A stretch of 64,000 bases of DNA from Pelomonas sp047654785 (GTDB lineage Bacteria; Pseudomonadota; Gammaproteobacteria; Burkholderiales; Burkholderiaceae_C): NCBI RefSeq assembly GCF_047654785.1, contig NZ_JASGKQ010000003.1, positions 62,001-126,000 of the forward strand. Direction: 5' to 3'. The translations under genes were made by a program, and so were the position numbers. The first letter of the stretch is position 1, and every line of letters starts with the position of its first letter. A model generated the notes under the pieces. It saw only the letters and a program-made list of their open reading frames with translations. It was not told the origin of the DNA and did not search any database. Below are positions 56,143 to 64,000 of this stretch, one piece after another.

Positions 56143-57819
56143 ATGAACCGACTCTCTCGCGCTTCGCGCCACCTGCTCGCCGCCGCCGCCACTGCCGCCC
56201 TGGGCGCCGGCGCGGCCTACGCCCAGACCGTTCCGCCCGGGGCCGGCGACACGCTGCGCGACCTGCAGCGCAACATCCCCGCCGTGCCCAAGGGCAGCAC
56301 CACCGGCCTGCAGGTGCCGGCCGACGCCGATGCCGGCGCCGACCTGGCGCAGCGCTTCCCGGTGAGCGCCGTCGTCATCGAGGGCAACCGCCTGCTCGCC
56401 ACCGACCAGCTGCAGCCGCTCGTGGACGGGCTGGCCGGCCGCGAGGTCTCGCTGGGCGAGCTGCGCGCCGCGGCGCGCGCCATCACCGCCCTCTACCGCG
56501 CCAGCGGCTTCGTCGTCGCGCGCGCCTTCGTGCCGGCGCAGCGCCTCGAAGGCGGCGTCGTCAAGGTCACCGTGCTCGAGGGCAGCCTGAACTCGTCCAC
56601 CGTGCAGAACCAGTCGCGCGTCGAGCAGCAGGTGCTCGACGACATCGTGGCCGCGCAGCACATGAACGGCAAGGTCATCCGCAACGCCGCGATGGACCGC
56701 ACGCTGCTGCTGCTGGCCGACCTGCCGGGCGTCGGCCCCGTCAACGGCCTGCTCAAGCCGGGCCAGGCGGTGGGCACCTCGGACCTGCTGATCCCGGTGC
56801 AGCCCGGCAAGGACCGCGAAGGCGAGGTGTCGGTGGACAACTACGGCAACCGCTACACCGGGGCCTACCGCGCCAACGGCCGCCTCGACCTGCTGAGCCC
56901 GCTGCACATCGGCGACCGCCTGAGCCTGCGCGCCACCGCCACCAGCGAGCGGCTGCTGTATGGCCGCATCGCCTACGACCTGCCGGGCAACGACGACGGC
57001 CTGCGCGTGGGCGTGGACGCGTCGTCGTCGCAGTACCACCTGGGCAAGGAGTTCGCCGCGCTCGACGCCGAAGGCCATGCCGACACCGTCGGCGCGACCG
57101 CGCTCTACCCGCTCGTGCGCGGCCTCGTCGCCAATGTGTGGGTCAGCGGCGCGGCCGAGCACCGCTGGCTGCGGGACCGCACCGGCGCGACGGACACGAC
57201 CACGAAGAAGGGCTTGGACGCCGCCACCGTCACGTTGTACGGCGACCTCGCCGACGCGCTGGGCGGCGGCGCCTACAGCACCTGGACGCTGAGCACCGTG
57301 CTGGGCCGCCTCGACATCCGCTCCGCCGCGGCCCGCGCCGCCGACCAGGCCGGCCCCCGGGCGCAGGGCGGCTACATGAAGCTGACCGGCGCCGTCACGC
57401 GGCTGCAGGCCATCACCGCGACGACCTCGGCCTACCTGGCGCTGTCGGGCCAGGCCGCGAACAAGAACCTGGACTCGTCCGAGAAGTTCGTGATCGGCGG
57501 CCTCTACGGCGTGCGCGCCTACCCCCAGGGCGAGGGCGCGGGCGACGATGGCTGGCTGGGCAGCGTCGAGCTGCGTCAGGCGATCGCCGGCGTGGCGCAG
57601 GCCAGCGTGTTCTACGACCAGGGCCATGTGCGCTACCAGAACAAGCCCTATGCCACCGGCGTGAGCGGCCAGACGCTCAAGGGCTATGGCGTCGGCCTGG
57701 CCGGCCTGTGGCGGGACTTCAACGTGCGCGCCGTCCTGGCCTGGCGCGACGCGGCCAAGTCGCTGACCGCGCCGGACAGGAGCCCGCGGCTGTGGGTGTC
57801 GGCGGGCTGGTCGCTGTGA
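56143..57819 (+). CDS. TpsB outer-membrane transporter (ShlB/FhaC/HecB family)
   Basis: A 558-residue Omp85-superfamily channel that exports the upstream exoprotein. A signal peptide (to about residue 28) is followed by POTRA domains: FPVSAVVIEGNRLLATDQLQPLV, then LRAAARAITALYRASGFVVARAFVPAQRLEGGVVKVTVLEG. A 16-strand barrel follows with the L6-loop motif VRAYPQGEGAGDDGWLGSVELRQ, where VRGY is usual. The C terminus WVSAGWSL ends in an aromatic-Ser-Leu. It starts 26 bases after the exoprotein stop, so the pair is an operon. Confidence 0.93.
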   Translation: MNRLSRASRHLLAAAATAALGAGAAYAQTVPPGAGDTLRDLQRNIPAVPKGSTTGLQVPADADAGADLAQRFPVSAVVIEGNRLLATDQLQPLVDGLAGREVSLGELRAAARAITALYRASGFVVARAFVPAQRLEGGVVKVTVLEGSLNSSTVQNQSRVEQQVLDDIVAAQHMNGKVIRNAAMDRTLLLLADLPGVGPVNGLLKPGQAVGTSDLLIPVQPGKDREGEVSVDNYGNRYTGAYRANGRLDLLSPLHIGDRLSLRATATSERLLYGRIAYDLPGNDDGLRVGVDASSSQYHLGKEFAALDAEGHADTVGATALYPLVRGLVANVWVSGAAEHRWLRDRTGATDTTTKKGLDAATVTLYGDLADALGGGAYSTWTLSTVLGRLDIRSAAARAADQAGPRAQGGYMKLTGAVTRLQAITATTSAYLALSGQAANKNLDSSEKFVIGGLYGVRAYPQGEGAGDDGWLGSVELRQAIAGVAQASVFYDQGHVRYQNKPYATGVSGQTLKGYGVGLAGLWRDFNVRAVLAWRDAAKSLTAPDRSPRLWVSAGWSL

Positions 57820-57826
57820 CAGCCGG

Positions 57827-58939
57827 CTAAGCCGGGTAGAGCGCCCCCAGCACCCGGGGGCCGGCCGCGCCGGTGACGGCGGGCAGGTTGCCCGGCCGGC
57901 GTTCGACGAAGCACATCGCCAGCCAGGCGAACGCGGCCGCCTCGACCTGGTCGACCGGCAGGCCGTGCGCGGCGCTGGACGAGACCGCGACGCCCGGCAG
58001 CAGGTCGGCCAGGCGCTGCATCAGCCGGCCGTTGCGCGCGCCGCCGCCGCAGGCGATCAGCGCGGCCGCGCCGGGCATCTGCGCGCGCAGCGCTTCGGCG
58101 GCGCTGCGCGCCGTCAGCTCCAGCAGCGTCGCCTGCACGTCCTGCGGCGCCAGGCCCGGCGTGAGCCGGCTCTGCAGCCAGCCGAGGTGGAACAGGTCGC
58201 GCCCGGTGCTCTTGGGTGGCGGCTGCATGAAGAAGGGCTCGGCCAGCAGCGTGGCCAGCAGCGCGGGCGACACGCGGCCGCTGGCCGCCCAGGCGCCGTC
58301 GGCGTCGAAGGCCCGGCCCTGGTGGCGGGCGATCCAGCCGTCCATCAGGCAGTTGGCCGGGCCGCAGTCGAAGCCGCCGGTGCGGCCGTCGGCGAACAGC
58401 AGGCTCAGGTTGGCGATGCCGCCGAGGTTGAGCGCCGCCACGTCCCGGCCGGCGCTGCCGAACACCGCGCGGTGGAAGGCCGGCACCAGCGGCGCGCCCT
58501 GGCCGCCGGCCGCCACGTCGCGGCTGCGCAGGTCGCAGACGACGTCGATGCCCGCCTGCTCGGCCAACAGCGCGCCGTTCAGCAGCTGGACCGTGTAGCC
58601 GCTCGGGCCGTCCGGCTGGTGGCGCACGGTCTGGCCGTGGGCGCCGAGCGCGGCCACCTGCTCGCGCCGCGTGCCGGTGGCTTCCAGCAGCTGCGCGACC
58701 ACGTCGGCGCAGCCGCAGGCCACCGCGTTGGCGGCCAGCGCGGCGCGGTGCAGCTCGTTGTCGCCGGGGCCGTTCAGCGCCAGCAGCTCGTCGCGCAGCG
58801 CGGGCGGGAAGGGGTTGTGGACGTGGCCGGTGACGGCCAGCGACGCCGCGTCGAACAGCACGCCGTCGATGCCGTCGAGCGAGGTGCCCGACATCAGCCC
58901 GATGTAGAGCCGGGGCTCAGTCGGCTGCGGTGATGCCAT
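57827..58939 (-). CDS. anmK: Anhydro-N-acetylmuramic acid kinase
   Basis: Cell-wall recycling enzyme that phosphorylates and opens 1,6-anhydro-MurNAc to MurNAc-6-P. The 370-residue product has the N-terminal ATP loop YIGLMSGTSLDGIDGVL, the catalytic Asp in VCDLRSRDVAAGGQGAPLVPAFH, GGIANLSLL and the C-terminal nucleotide-binding ALIACGGGARNGRLMQRL. Start at 58939 overlaps the end of the M23 peptidase gene by 23 bases. It converges on tpsB with only 7 bases between the stop codons. Confidence 0.96.
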   Translation of the reverse strand: MASPQPTEPRLYIGLMSGTSLDGIDGVLFDAASLAVTGHVHNPFPPALRDELLALNGPGDNELHRAALAANAVACGCADVVAQLLEATGTRREQVAALGAHGQTVRHQPDGPSGYTVQLLNGALLAEQAGIDVVCDLRSRDVAAGGQGAPLVPAFHRAVFGSAGRDVAALNLGGIANLSLLFADGRTGGFDCGPANCLMDGWIARHQGRAFDADGAWAASGRVSPALLATLLAEPFFMQPPPKSTGRDLFHLGWLQSRLTPGLAPQDVQATLLELTARSAAEALRAQMPGAAALIACGGGARNGRLMQRLADLLPGVAVSSSAAHGLPVDQVEAAAFAWLAMCFVERRPGNLPAVTGAAGPRVLGALYPA

Positions 58940-60314
58940 CCATGGTCTCCGCGACGGCCAGCTGCGTCTTCGCGCTGGCGACCGTTTGCTGGAACTGCGC
59001 CTTGGCGTAGTGCGGCAGCGTGATGGCCTCGGACGCGCGGGCGATCGCGCGCGGGTCCACATGGCGGCCGCCGACGCGGAACTCGAAGTGCAGGTGCGGG
59101 CCGGTGGCCCAGCCGGTGGCGCCCACGGCGCCCAGGCGCTGGCCCTGCTCGATGCGCTGGCCCTTCTTCACGTCGATGCGGCTCAGGTGGGCGTAGACGG
59201 TGGTGCGGTCGCCGCCGTGGCGGACCTGCACGACGTTGCCGAAGCCGTTCTGCCGGCCGGCCACCTCGACGATACCGTCGCCCACGGAGCGCACGGCGGT
59301 GCCGGTGGGCGCGCCGTAGTCGACGCCGTTGTGCTGGCGCCAGGTGTTCAGGATGGGGTGGAAGCGCATCGCGAAGCCGCTGGTGATGCGCGAGAACTCC
59401 ATCGGGCTGGCCAGGAAGGCGCGGCGCTTGCTCTGGCCGTCGAAGCCGTAGAAGCTGGCCTTGCCGGTGGCGCGGTCCTTGAAGTAGACGGCCGAGTAGG
59501 TGCGGCCGTTGCTCGTGAACTCGCCGGCCAGCAGCCGGCCGACGCCGCCGTCCCAGGTGACGGGCTCGCCGTCGGCCGTCAGCGTCTCGTAGACGATGCT
59601 GAAGCGGTCGCCCTTGCGGAGTTCGCGGTGGAAGTCGATGTCGCCGGAGAACATGTCGGCCATCTGCGAGGCGATGGCGTCGGGGATGCCGGCGTCGTCG
59701 GTGGCGGCGAACAGCGAGGTGCGGACGCTGCCGCTGCCGAGCGCCACCTGGGCCTGCAGCGGCGCGGTCTCGGTGCGGGCGCTGAAGCCGGCGCCGCTGC
59801 GCTCGATGGTCAGGCGGGTGAAGTGGCTGCCCTGCTGCTCGACCTGTTCGGCCGGAAAGCGCACGACGATCTTCTGCACCTGGCCCGCGGCGTCGGCCGT
59901 GACGTGGACCATGCGGCCGGCGCGGCCCTGCAGCACGCGGCGGCCCAGCGGGTCGCTGCGCAGGAAGGCGGCGGCCGCCGGGTCGAACGCGCCAGCACGC
60001 CGCAGCAGGCTGTCGGGCGTGTCGCTGGAGCGGGTGGCCTCGGCGCGGGTCAGGCCGATGGCGTGCGCGGCCAGCTCGTCGAGCTGCTGCCCGATGTCGG
60101 GGCCGGGCAGGGCCTGCACCAGCGTGCGGCGCGGCAGCTCGGCGGCGTCCGGCGCCAGCGGCGCGATGCCGAAGGCGGTGACGGCGAAGCAGCTCAGCGC
60201 GCCGACGACCGAGGCGGTCAGCGCGCGGGGGTGGCGGGCGGCGAAGTTTTCGGCGCTTTTCAGCGCAGCTCGAAGCTGATCAAGGCGTTTCTGGACGGCG
60301 GTCACGCTTGGCAT
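58917..60314 (-). CDS. M23-family murein DD-endopeptidase (MepM-like)
   Basis: A 465-residue envelope peptidase. The N-terminal cytoplasmic stretch and a single membrane segment (residues about 34-52) are followed by a periplasmic domain with coiled regions. A LytM/M23 domain (about 330-430) carries the zinc-site motifs HPILNTWRQHNGVDYGAP (H-x(n)-D) and TGPHLHFEFRVGG (H-x-H). Members cleave peptidoglycan cross-links to allow wall growth. The ATG at 60314 is chosen because the membrane segment follows normally. With anmK it makes a wall-turnover pair; together with tyrS the order is conserved in pseudomonads and Burkholderiales. Confidence 0.93.
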   Translation of the reverse strand: MPSVTAVQKRLDQLRAALKSAENFAARHPRALTASVVGALSCFAVTAFGIAPLAPDAAELPRRTLVQALPGPDIGQQLDELAAHAIGLTRAEATRSSDTPDSLLRRAGAFDPAAAAFLRSDPLGRRVLQGRAGRMVHVTADAAGQVQKIVVRFPAEQVEQQGSHFTRLTIERSGAGFSARTETAPLQAQVALGSGSVRTSLFAATDDAGIPDAIASQMADMFSGDIDFHRELRKGDRFSIVYETLTADGEPVTWDGGVGRLLAGEFTSNGRTYSAVYFKDRATGKASFYGFDGQSKRRAFLASPMEFSRITSGFAMRFHPILNTWRQHNGVDYGAPTGTAVRSVGDGIVEVAGRQNGFGNVVQVRHGGDRTTVYAHLSRIDVKKGQRIEQGQRLGAVGATGWATGPHLHFEFRVGGRHVDPRAIARASEAITLPHYAKAQFQQTVASAKTQLAVAETMDGITAAD

Positions 60315-60526
60315 CCCGGTTCTTGCTGGAGCAGTCCCGGCGTTGCCGGCTCCCCGCGAGGGCAGCGCTGGGGCTGCCCTTAAAATCCCTGCCGGTTGTG
60401 TTGAAACAACACCCCCGATTCGAAGGGTGAATTTTAACGGCAATGTCTTACTCGACCTGCCGCTTCTCTCCGATAGCTCGACAACTTAACAATTTCGTCC
60501 GGTTTGCCGCCGGATGGCGCCGCGCC

Positions 60527-61753
60527 ATGTCCGAAGCCCCTGCTTTCCCCGTCACCGATGCCGTGCTGCAGGCCCTGGCGGTCACCCGCCGCGGCGTGGA
60601 CGAACTGCTGCCGGAGGCCGAATGGACCCGCAAGCTGGCGCGCTCGGCCGCCACCGGCGTGCCGCTGCGCATCAAGCTGGGCCTGGACCCGACGGCGCCG
60701 GACATCCACGTCGGCCACACCGTGGTGCTCAACAAGATGCGCCAGTTGCAGGACCTGGGCCATCAGGTCATCTTCCTGATCGGCGACTTCACGTCGCTGA
60801 TCGGCGACCCGTCCGGCCGCAACGCCACCCGCCCGCCGCTGACCCGCGAGCAGATCCAGGCCAACGCCGAGACCTACTACGCCCAGGCCAAGCTGGTGCT
60901 GGACCCGGCGAAGACGGAGATCCGCTACAACTCCGAGTGGAGCGAGCCGCTGGGCGCGGCCGGCATGATCCAGCTGGCGGCCAAGTACACGGTGGCGCGC
61001 ATGCTGGAGCGCGACGACTTCACGAAGCGCTTCCACAGCCAGACGCCGATCTCGGTCCACGAGTTCCTGTATCCGCTGATGCAGGGCTACGACTCGGTGG
61101 CGCTGAAGAGCGACCTGGAGCTGGGCGGCACCGACCAGAAGTTCAACCTGCTGATGGGCCGCCACCTGCAGCAGGAGTACGGCCAGGAGCCGCAGTGCAT
61201 CCTGACCATGCCGCTGCTGGAGGGGCTGGACGGCGTCGAGAAGATGTCCAAGTCCAAGAACAACTACATCGGCATCACGGAGGCCCCGAACACCATGTTC
61301 GCCAAGATCCTGTCGATCAGCGACGTGCAGATGTGGAAGTGGTACGAGCTGCTGTCGTTCCGGTCGCTGGACGAGATCGCGGCGCTGAAGGCCGAGGTCC
61401 GGCAGGGGCGCAACCCCAAGGACGCCAAGGTGGCGCTGGCCAAGGAGATCACCGCGCGCTTCCACAGCGCGGCGGCGGCGGACGCGGCGGAGCAGGACTT
61501 CCACAACCGCGCCAAGGGCGGCATCCCGGACGAGATCCCCGAGGTGGCGCTGGCCGGCGCGCCGATGGGGCTGGCCCAGGTGCTGAAGGCGGCCGGCCTG
61601 GTGCCCTCCACCAGCGAGGGCCTGCGCATGATCGAGCAGGGCGGCGTGCGCCGCTCGGGCGAGGTGCTGTCGGACAAGGGCCTGAAGCTCGACGCCGGCG
61701 AGCACGTGCTGCAGGTGGGCAAGCGCAAGTTCGCGCGTGTCAGGCTGAGCTGA
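60527..61753 (+). CDS. tyrS: Tyrosyl-tRNA synthetase
   Basis: A 408-residue class I aminoacyl-tRNA synthetase (TyrRZ-type). LGLDPTAPDIHVGHTVVLNKMRQ holds the HIGH-type motif HVGH, LGGTDQKFNLLMGR the Tyr/AMP site and MSKSKNNYIG the KMSKS loop. A C-terminal S4-like domain (GLRMIEQGGVRRSGEVLSDKGLKL) binds tRNA. The ATG at 60527 (MSEAPAF) is preferred; a frame continues upstream to 60443 but runs into the divergent promoter region. The 212-base gap to the peptidase start includes AT-rich elements near 60430 but no further gene. Confidence 0.96.
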   Translation: MSEAPAFPVTDAVLQALAVTRRGVDELLPEAEWTRKLARSAATGVPLRIKLGLDPTAPDIHVGHTVVLNKMRQLQDLGHQVIFLIGDFTSLIGDPSGRNATRPPLTREQIQANAETYYAQAKLVLDPAKTEIRYNSEWSEPLGAAGMIQLAAKYTVARMLERDDFTKRFHSQTPISVHEFLYPLMQGYDSVALKSDLELGGTDQKFNLLMGRHLQQEYGQEPQCILTMPLLEGLDGVEKMSKSKNNYIGITEAPNTMFAKILSISDVQMWKWYELLSFRSLDEIAALKAEVRQGRNPKDAKVALAKEITARFHSAAAADAAEQDFHNRAKGGIPDEIPEVALAGAPMGLAQVLKAAGLVPSTSEGLRMIEQGGVRRSGEVLSDKGLKLDAGEHVLQVGKRKFARVRLS

Positions 61754-62708
61754 CGGCGGCCGCCGCCGGCAGCAGCCGGCCGCGCAGCGCCGCCAGCAGC
61801 GTGGCGAGGAACAGGCCCGCCACCAGCACGTTGGCCGCCACGAACAGCGGCGCCGCCAGCGCGGTGAACACCGGGTCGCCGCCGCGCGCGGCCAGGCGCA
61901 TCGTGGCCGCCGCGAGGGCGGTCGCGCCGAAGCTGAAGGCCCAGTAGCCCGGCGTGAAGGGCTGGCGTATCCACGGCAGCAGCCGCAGCGCGGACAGCGC
62001 CTGCACCAGCGCATAGCCCAGCAGGCCGCGCGCGACCAGGTCGGGCGGGCCGGACGTGACGGCCGTGTAGGCCAGCAGCGCCACGGCCGGCGGCGCGGGC
62101 TGGATGCCCAGCGTCGGCCGCAGCGGCGGCGGCAGGGGCTCGCCGGTCAGCAGCCGGCCGACGATGACCGACTCCAGCGCCAGCCAGGCCAGCACGCCCG
62201 CGCCGAAGAACAGCGGCGCCAGCGCCGGCCAGCCCAGGGCGCCCGCGGCCATCGCCGACACCAGGTTGGCCGCCACCGTGGGCAGGTACAGGGCCGGCGT
62301 GGTCGCGTGGGCGCTGCGCCCGCCGCGCCACAGCCCGCCGTGGCGCCAGGCGCCGAAGGCCAGGCCGGCGGCCGAGCCGGCGCAGCACAGCGCCAGCGCC
62401 AGCGGCCGCGCATGCGGCAGCGCGGCCAGGCCGACCAGCATCGCGGTGACCGGGACCAGCGCGACGAAGCAGCCCTGGATGGGGTGGGCGGCCTCGGCCC
62501 GGGCCTCGGCGCCGTGGCGCCACCACTTCCACGCATACAGCGCCGCCAGCGCCAGCCACACGGCGCCGGCCACGGCCATCACGGCCTCGCCCGGCCAGGC
62601 CGGCAGGTCCCACAGCTGCGCGGCGGCGCGCCAGCCCGTGCCCAGGCCCGCCAGGCCCAGCACGATGCTGAAGAAAGATGCCGGGACGATCCCGCGACGT
62701 GTGCTCAT
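61740..62708 (-). CDS. TehA/SLAC1-family membrane transporter
   Basis: A 322-residue, about 10-span membrane protein of the tellurite-resistance/dicarboxylate transporter (TDT) family. PASFFSIVLGLAGLGTGWRAAAQLWDLPAWPGEAVMA at the N terminus, YLPTVAANLVSAMAAGALG and PFTPGYWAFSFGATALAAATMRLA are typical of TehA. Its bacterial substrates are uncertain (anion channel versus dicarboxylate or tellurite export). It overlaps the tyrS stop tail-to-tail by 14 bases and is divergent from the TonB-dependent receptor gene. Confidence 0.85.
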   Translation of the reverse strand: MSTRRGIVPASFFSIVLGLAGLGTGWRAAAQLWDLPAWPGEAVMAVAGAVWLALAALYAWKWWRHGAEARAEAAHPIQGCFVALVPVTAMLVGLAALPHARPLALALCCAGSAAGLAFGAWRHGGLWRGGRSAHATTPALYLPTVAANLVSAMAAGALGWPALAPLFFGAGVLAWLALESVIVGRLLTGEPLPPPLRPTLGIQPAPPAVALLAYTAVTSGPPDLVARGLLGYALVQALSALRLLPWIRQPFTPGYWAFSFGATALAAATMRLAARGGDPVFTALAAPLFVAANVLVAGLFLATLLAALRGRLLPAAAAVSSA

Positions 62709-62795
62709 GCCTCTCCTCCGGACCCGTGGTGCGGCGCGACCCCTGCGCGCGCGGACCGCGCATTCTGGCGAACCGGCGGCGGCCGCCGTGCCGAT

Positions 62796-62810
62796 ATCCG
62801 GATTCCGGAT
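62796..62810. promoter_or_regulatory. Inverted repeat between tehA-like gene and TonB-dependent receptor
   Basis: ATCCGG-ATT-CCGGAT is a perfect 6-bp inverted repeat in the 185-base divergent gap, 84 bases before the receptor start. It could be an operator for either gene. Nothing else recognisable is seen in this gap; there is no Fur-box-like GATAATGATAATCATTATC sequence. Confidence 0.4.
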
Positions 62811-62893
62811 GAGCCGCGCGCTTTTGCGTCTTTGGGCGATCGGCCGGCCGGCGGCACACTCGCGCCGTCGTCCGCTTCTGCGCGCTCTTGCCC

Positions 62894-64000
62894 ATGACCT
62901 TCCATCGCCGCCACGCCCTGCCGTTCTCGCCCCGCCTGCTGGCGCTCGCCGCCGCGGCCGCCGCGCTGCCCGCCGCCGCGCAGCCCCCAGCGGCCGAGCC
63001 GGCCACGCTGCAGCAGGTCGTCGTCACCGGCACGCGCCGCGTCGACCGCACGCTGGCCCAGGCCGAATCGCCGGTCGACGTGATCGGCGCCGCCGACCTG
63101 CAGCGCACCGGCAGCACCGACCTGGCCGCCGCGCTGGCGCAGCTGCTGCCGGCGCTGAATTTCCCCCGCCCGTCGCTGACCGACGCCTCCGACGCCGTGC
63201 GCCCCGCGCAGCTGCGCGGCCTGTCGCCGGACCAGGTGCTGGTGCTCGTCGACGGCAAGCGCCGCCACACCGGCGCGGTCGTCAACATCAACGGCACGCA
63301 GGGCCGGGGCTCGGCGCCGGTGGACCTCAATGCGCTGCCGATCTCGGCCATCGACCGCGTCGAGGTGCTGCGCGACGGCGCCGCGGCGCAGTACGGCTCC
63401 GACGCGATCGCCGGCGTCGTCAACATCGTGCTGAAGCAGGGCGCGAAGGGCGGCGGCGTCACCGGCGAGATCGGCGGCACCGACCGCGGCGACGGCCAGC
63501 GCGGGCAGCTCGGCGTGAGCCTGGGCCTGGCGCTGGGCGATGGCGGCTGGCTGCGGCTGGCGGCCGAGACCGGCCACCAGCAGCGCAGCAACCGCGCCGG
63601 CATGGACACGCGCGATGCGGCCAGCGAGCCGCGCCGGGGCCAGGTCAACAACCGCCTGGGCGACCCGGACAGCACCAAGCGCGCCCTGGTGCTCAACGGG
63701 CAGGTGGACCTGGCCGACGGCGTGCAGGCCTACGGCCACGCCAGCTTCAACCAGCGCGACACCCTCAGCGCCGCGTTCTGGCGCACGCAGGCCACGGCCG
63801 CGGCCAACGGCGTCGCGGCCCTCCACCCCGAGGGCTTCCTGCCGCTGCTGGACAGCCGCACGCGCGACCTCGGCCTGGTGCTGGGCCTGCGCGGCGGCGC
63901 AGCCGGCTGGCACTGGGACCTGAGCCTGGACCACGGCGAGAACCGCTTCGCCATCGACGTGTCCAACACGGCGAACTACTCGCTGGGCGCGAGCAGCCCG
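62894..64000 (+). CDS. TonB-dependent outer-membrane receptor (5' part)
   Basis: The first 369 codons of a TonB-dependent receptor, cut by the window end. A signal peptide (to about residue 29, AAAQP) is followed by a TonB-box-like region (LQQVVVTGTRRVDRTLAQAESPVDVI). The plug domain has LRGLSPDQVLVLVDGKRRHTGAVVNI and IDRVEVLRDGAAAQYGSDAIAGVVNIVLK, then the barrel starts. The RRHTGAVVNINGTQGRGSAPVDLNALP motif resembles receptors of the type often annotated for iron-siderophore or carbohydrate uptake. The ligand is unknown from what is visible. Confidence 0.9.
   Translation, partial: MTFHRRHALPFSPRLLALAAAAAALPAAAQPPAAEPATLQQVVVTGTRRVDRTLAQAESPVDVIGAADLQRTGSTDLAAALAQLLPALNFPRPSLTDASDAVRPAQLRGLSPDQVLVLVDGKRRHTGAVVNINGTQGRGSAPVDLNALPISAIDRVEVLRDGAAAQYGSDAIAGVVNIVLKQGAKGGGVTGEIGGTDRGDGQRGQLGVSLGLALGDGGWLRLAAETGHQQRSNRAGMDTRDAASEPRRGQVNNRLGDPDSTKRALVLNGQVDLADGVQAYGHASFNQRDTLSAAFWRTQATAAANGVAALHPEGFLPLLDSRTRDLGLVLGLRGGAAGWHWDLSLDHGENRFAIDVSNTANYSLGASSP

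Overview
The window is a high-GC (about 70%) chromosomal segment with dense, mostly overlapping genes and a housekeeping gene order typical of Burkholderiales (Betaproteobacteria). Examples are lolB-ispE-tRNA-Gln-prs-rplY-pth, hrcA divergent from nadK-recN, rplM-rpsI-erpA, and anmK-M23 peptidase-tyrS. PilT/PilU, CheZ, a methyl-accepting protein, c4-type cytochromes, TonB systems and a glutathione-dependent aromatic pathway also fit a motile aerobic environmental betaproteobacterium of the Rubrivivax/Roseateles/Comamonadaceae type. No rRNA, transposase, integrase or CRISPR array was seen.

Layout. 1-2.5 kb: cobalamin uptake (5' end of a BtuF-like protein, BtuB, and a cobalamin riboswitch). 2.5-8.7 kb: a minus-strand housekeeping run (DUF4124 protein, pth, rplY, prs, tRNA-Gln, ispE, lolB, a TPR protein). 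8.7-15.3 kb: DNA repair and stress genes (mutM-mutY; rapZ-recN-nadK; hrcA) and a CAU-anticodon tRNA. 15.35-26.6 kb: an accessory catabolic cluster. A NagR-type LysR regulator diverges from twelve genes that encode a salicylate 5-hydroxylase-type Rieske oxygenase (reductase, ferredoxin, large and small subunits), gentisate 1,2-dioxygenase, a GST-type maleylpyruvate isomerase, fumarylpyruvate hydrolase and a complete five-gene branched-chain-type ABC importer. Together these predict uptake of an aromatic acid (best guess salicylate) and conversion through gentisate to fumarate and pyruvate.

26.7-36.7 kb: mixed genes, including an exported SAM-methyltransferase-like protein, a DUF2520 protein, CheZ behind a sigma-28-like promoter, an MtfA-like peptidase, an MFS permease, a YlqF GTPase, a free periplasmic TonB C-terminal-domain protein, a chemoreceptor, and a tri-heme plus di-heme cytochrome c pair next to yggS. 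37.4-44.9 kb: pilT-pilU, a beta-hydroxyacid dehydrogenase, the dolP-diaA-yraN/rsmI cluster, a long intergenic palindrome, rplM-rpsI and erpA.

44.95-57.8 kb looks like an insertion between erpA and anmK. It holds a DHA2-type MFS exporter and a two-partner secretion locus. Its exoprotein is 3,159 residues, with an ESPR-type signal, a TPS domain, a very long GLUG-repeat region containing a 717-bp in-frame higher-order tandem repeat, and C-terminal YDG/MBG-type repeats. Its TpsB transporter follows at once. 57.8-64 kb: anmK, an M23 endopeptidase, tyrS, a TehA/SLAC1-family permease and the start of a TonB-dependent receptor cut by the window edge.

The most interesting parts are the salicylate/gentisate-plus-importer cassette next to a tRNA, and the repeat-mosaic two-partner adhesin. 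Smaller points are a non-canonical Walker A arginine in the LivF-type ATPase, a predicted exported methyltransferase, a poly-G tract before a TonB-like gene, and perfect inverted repeats upstream of several genes.
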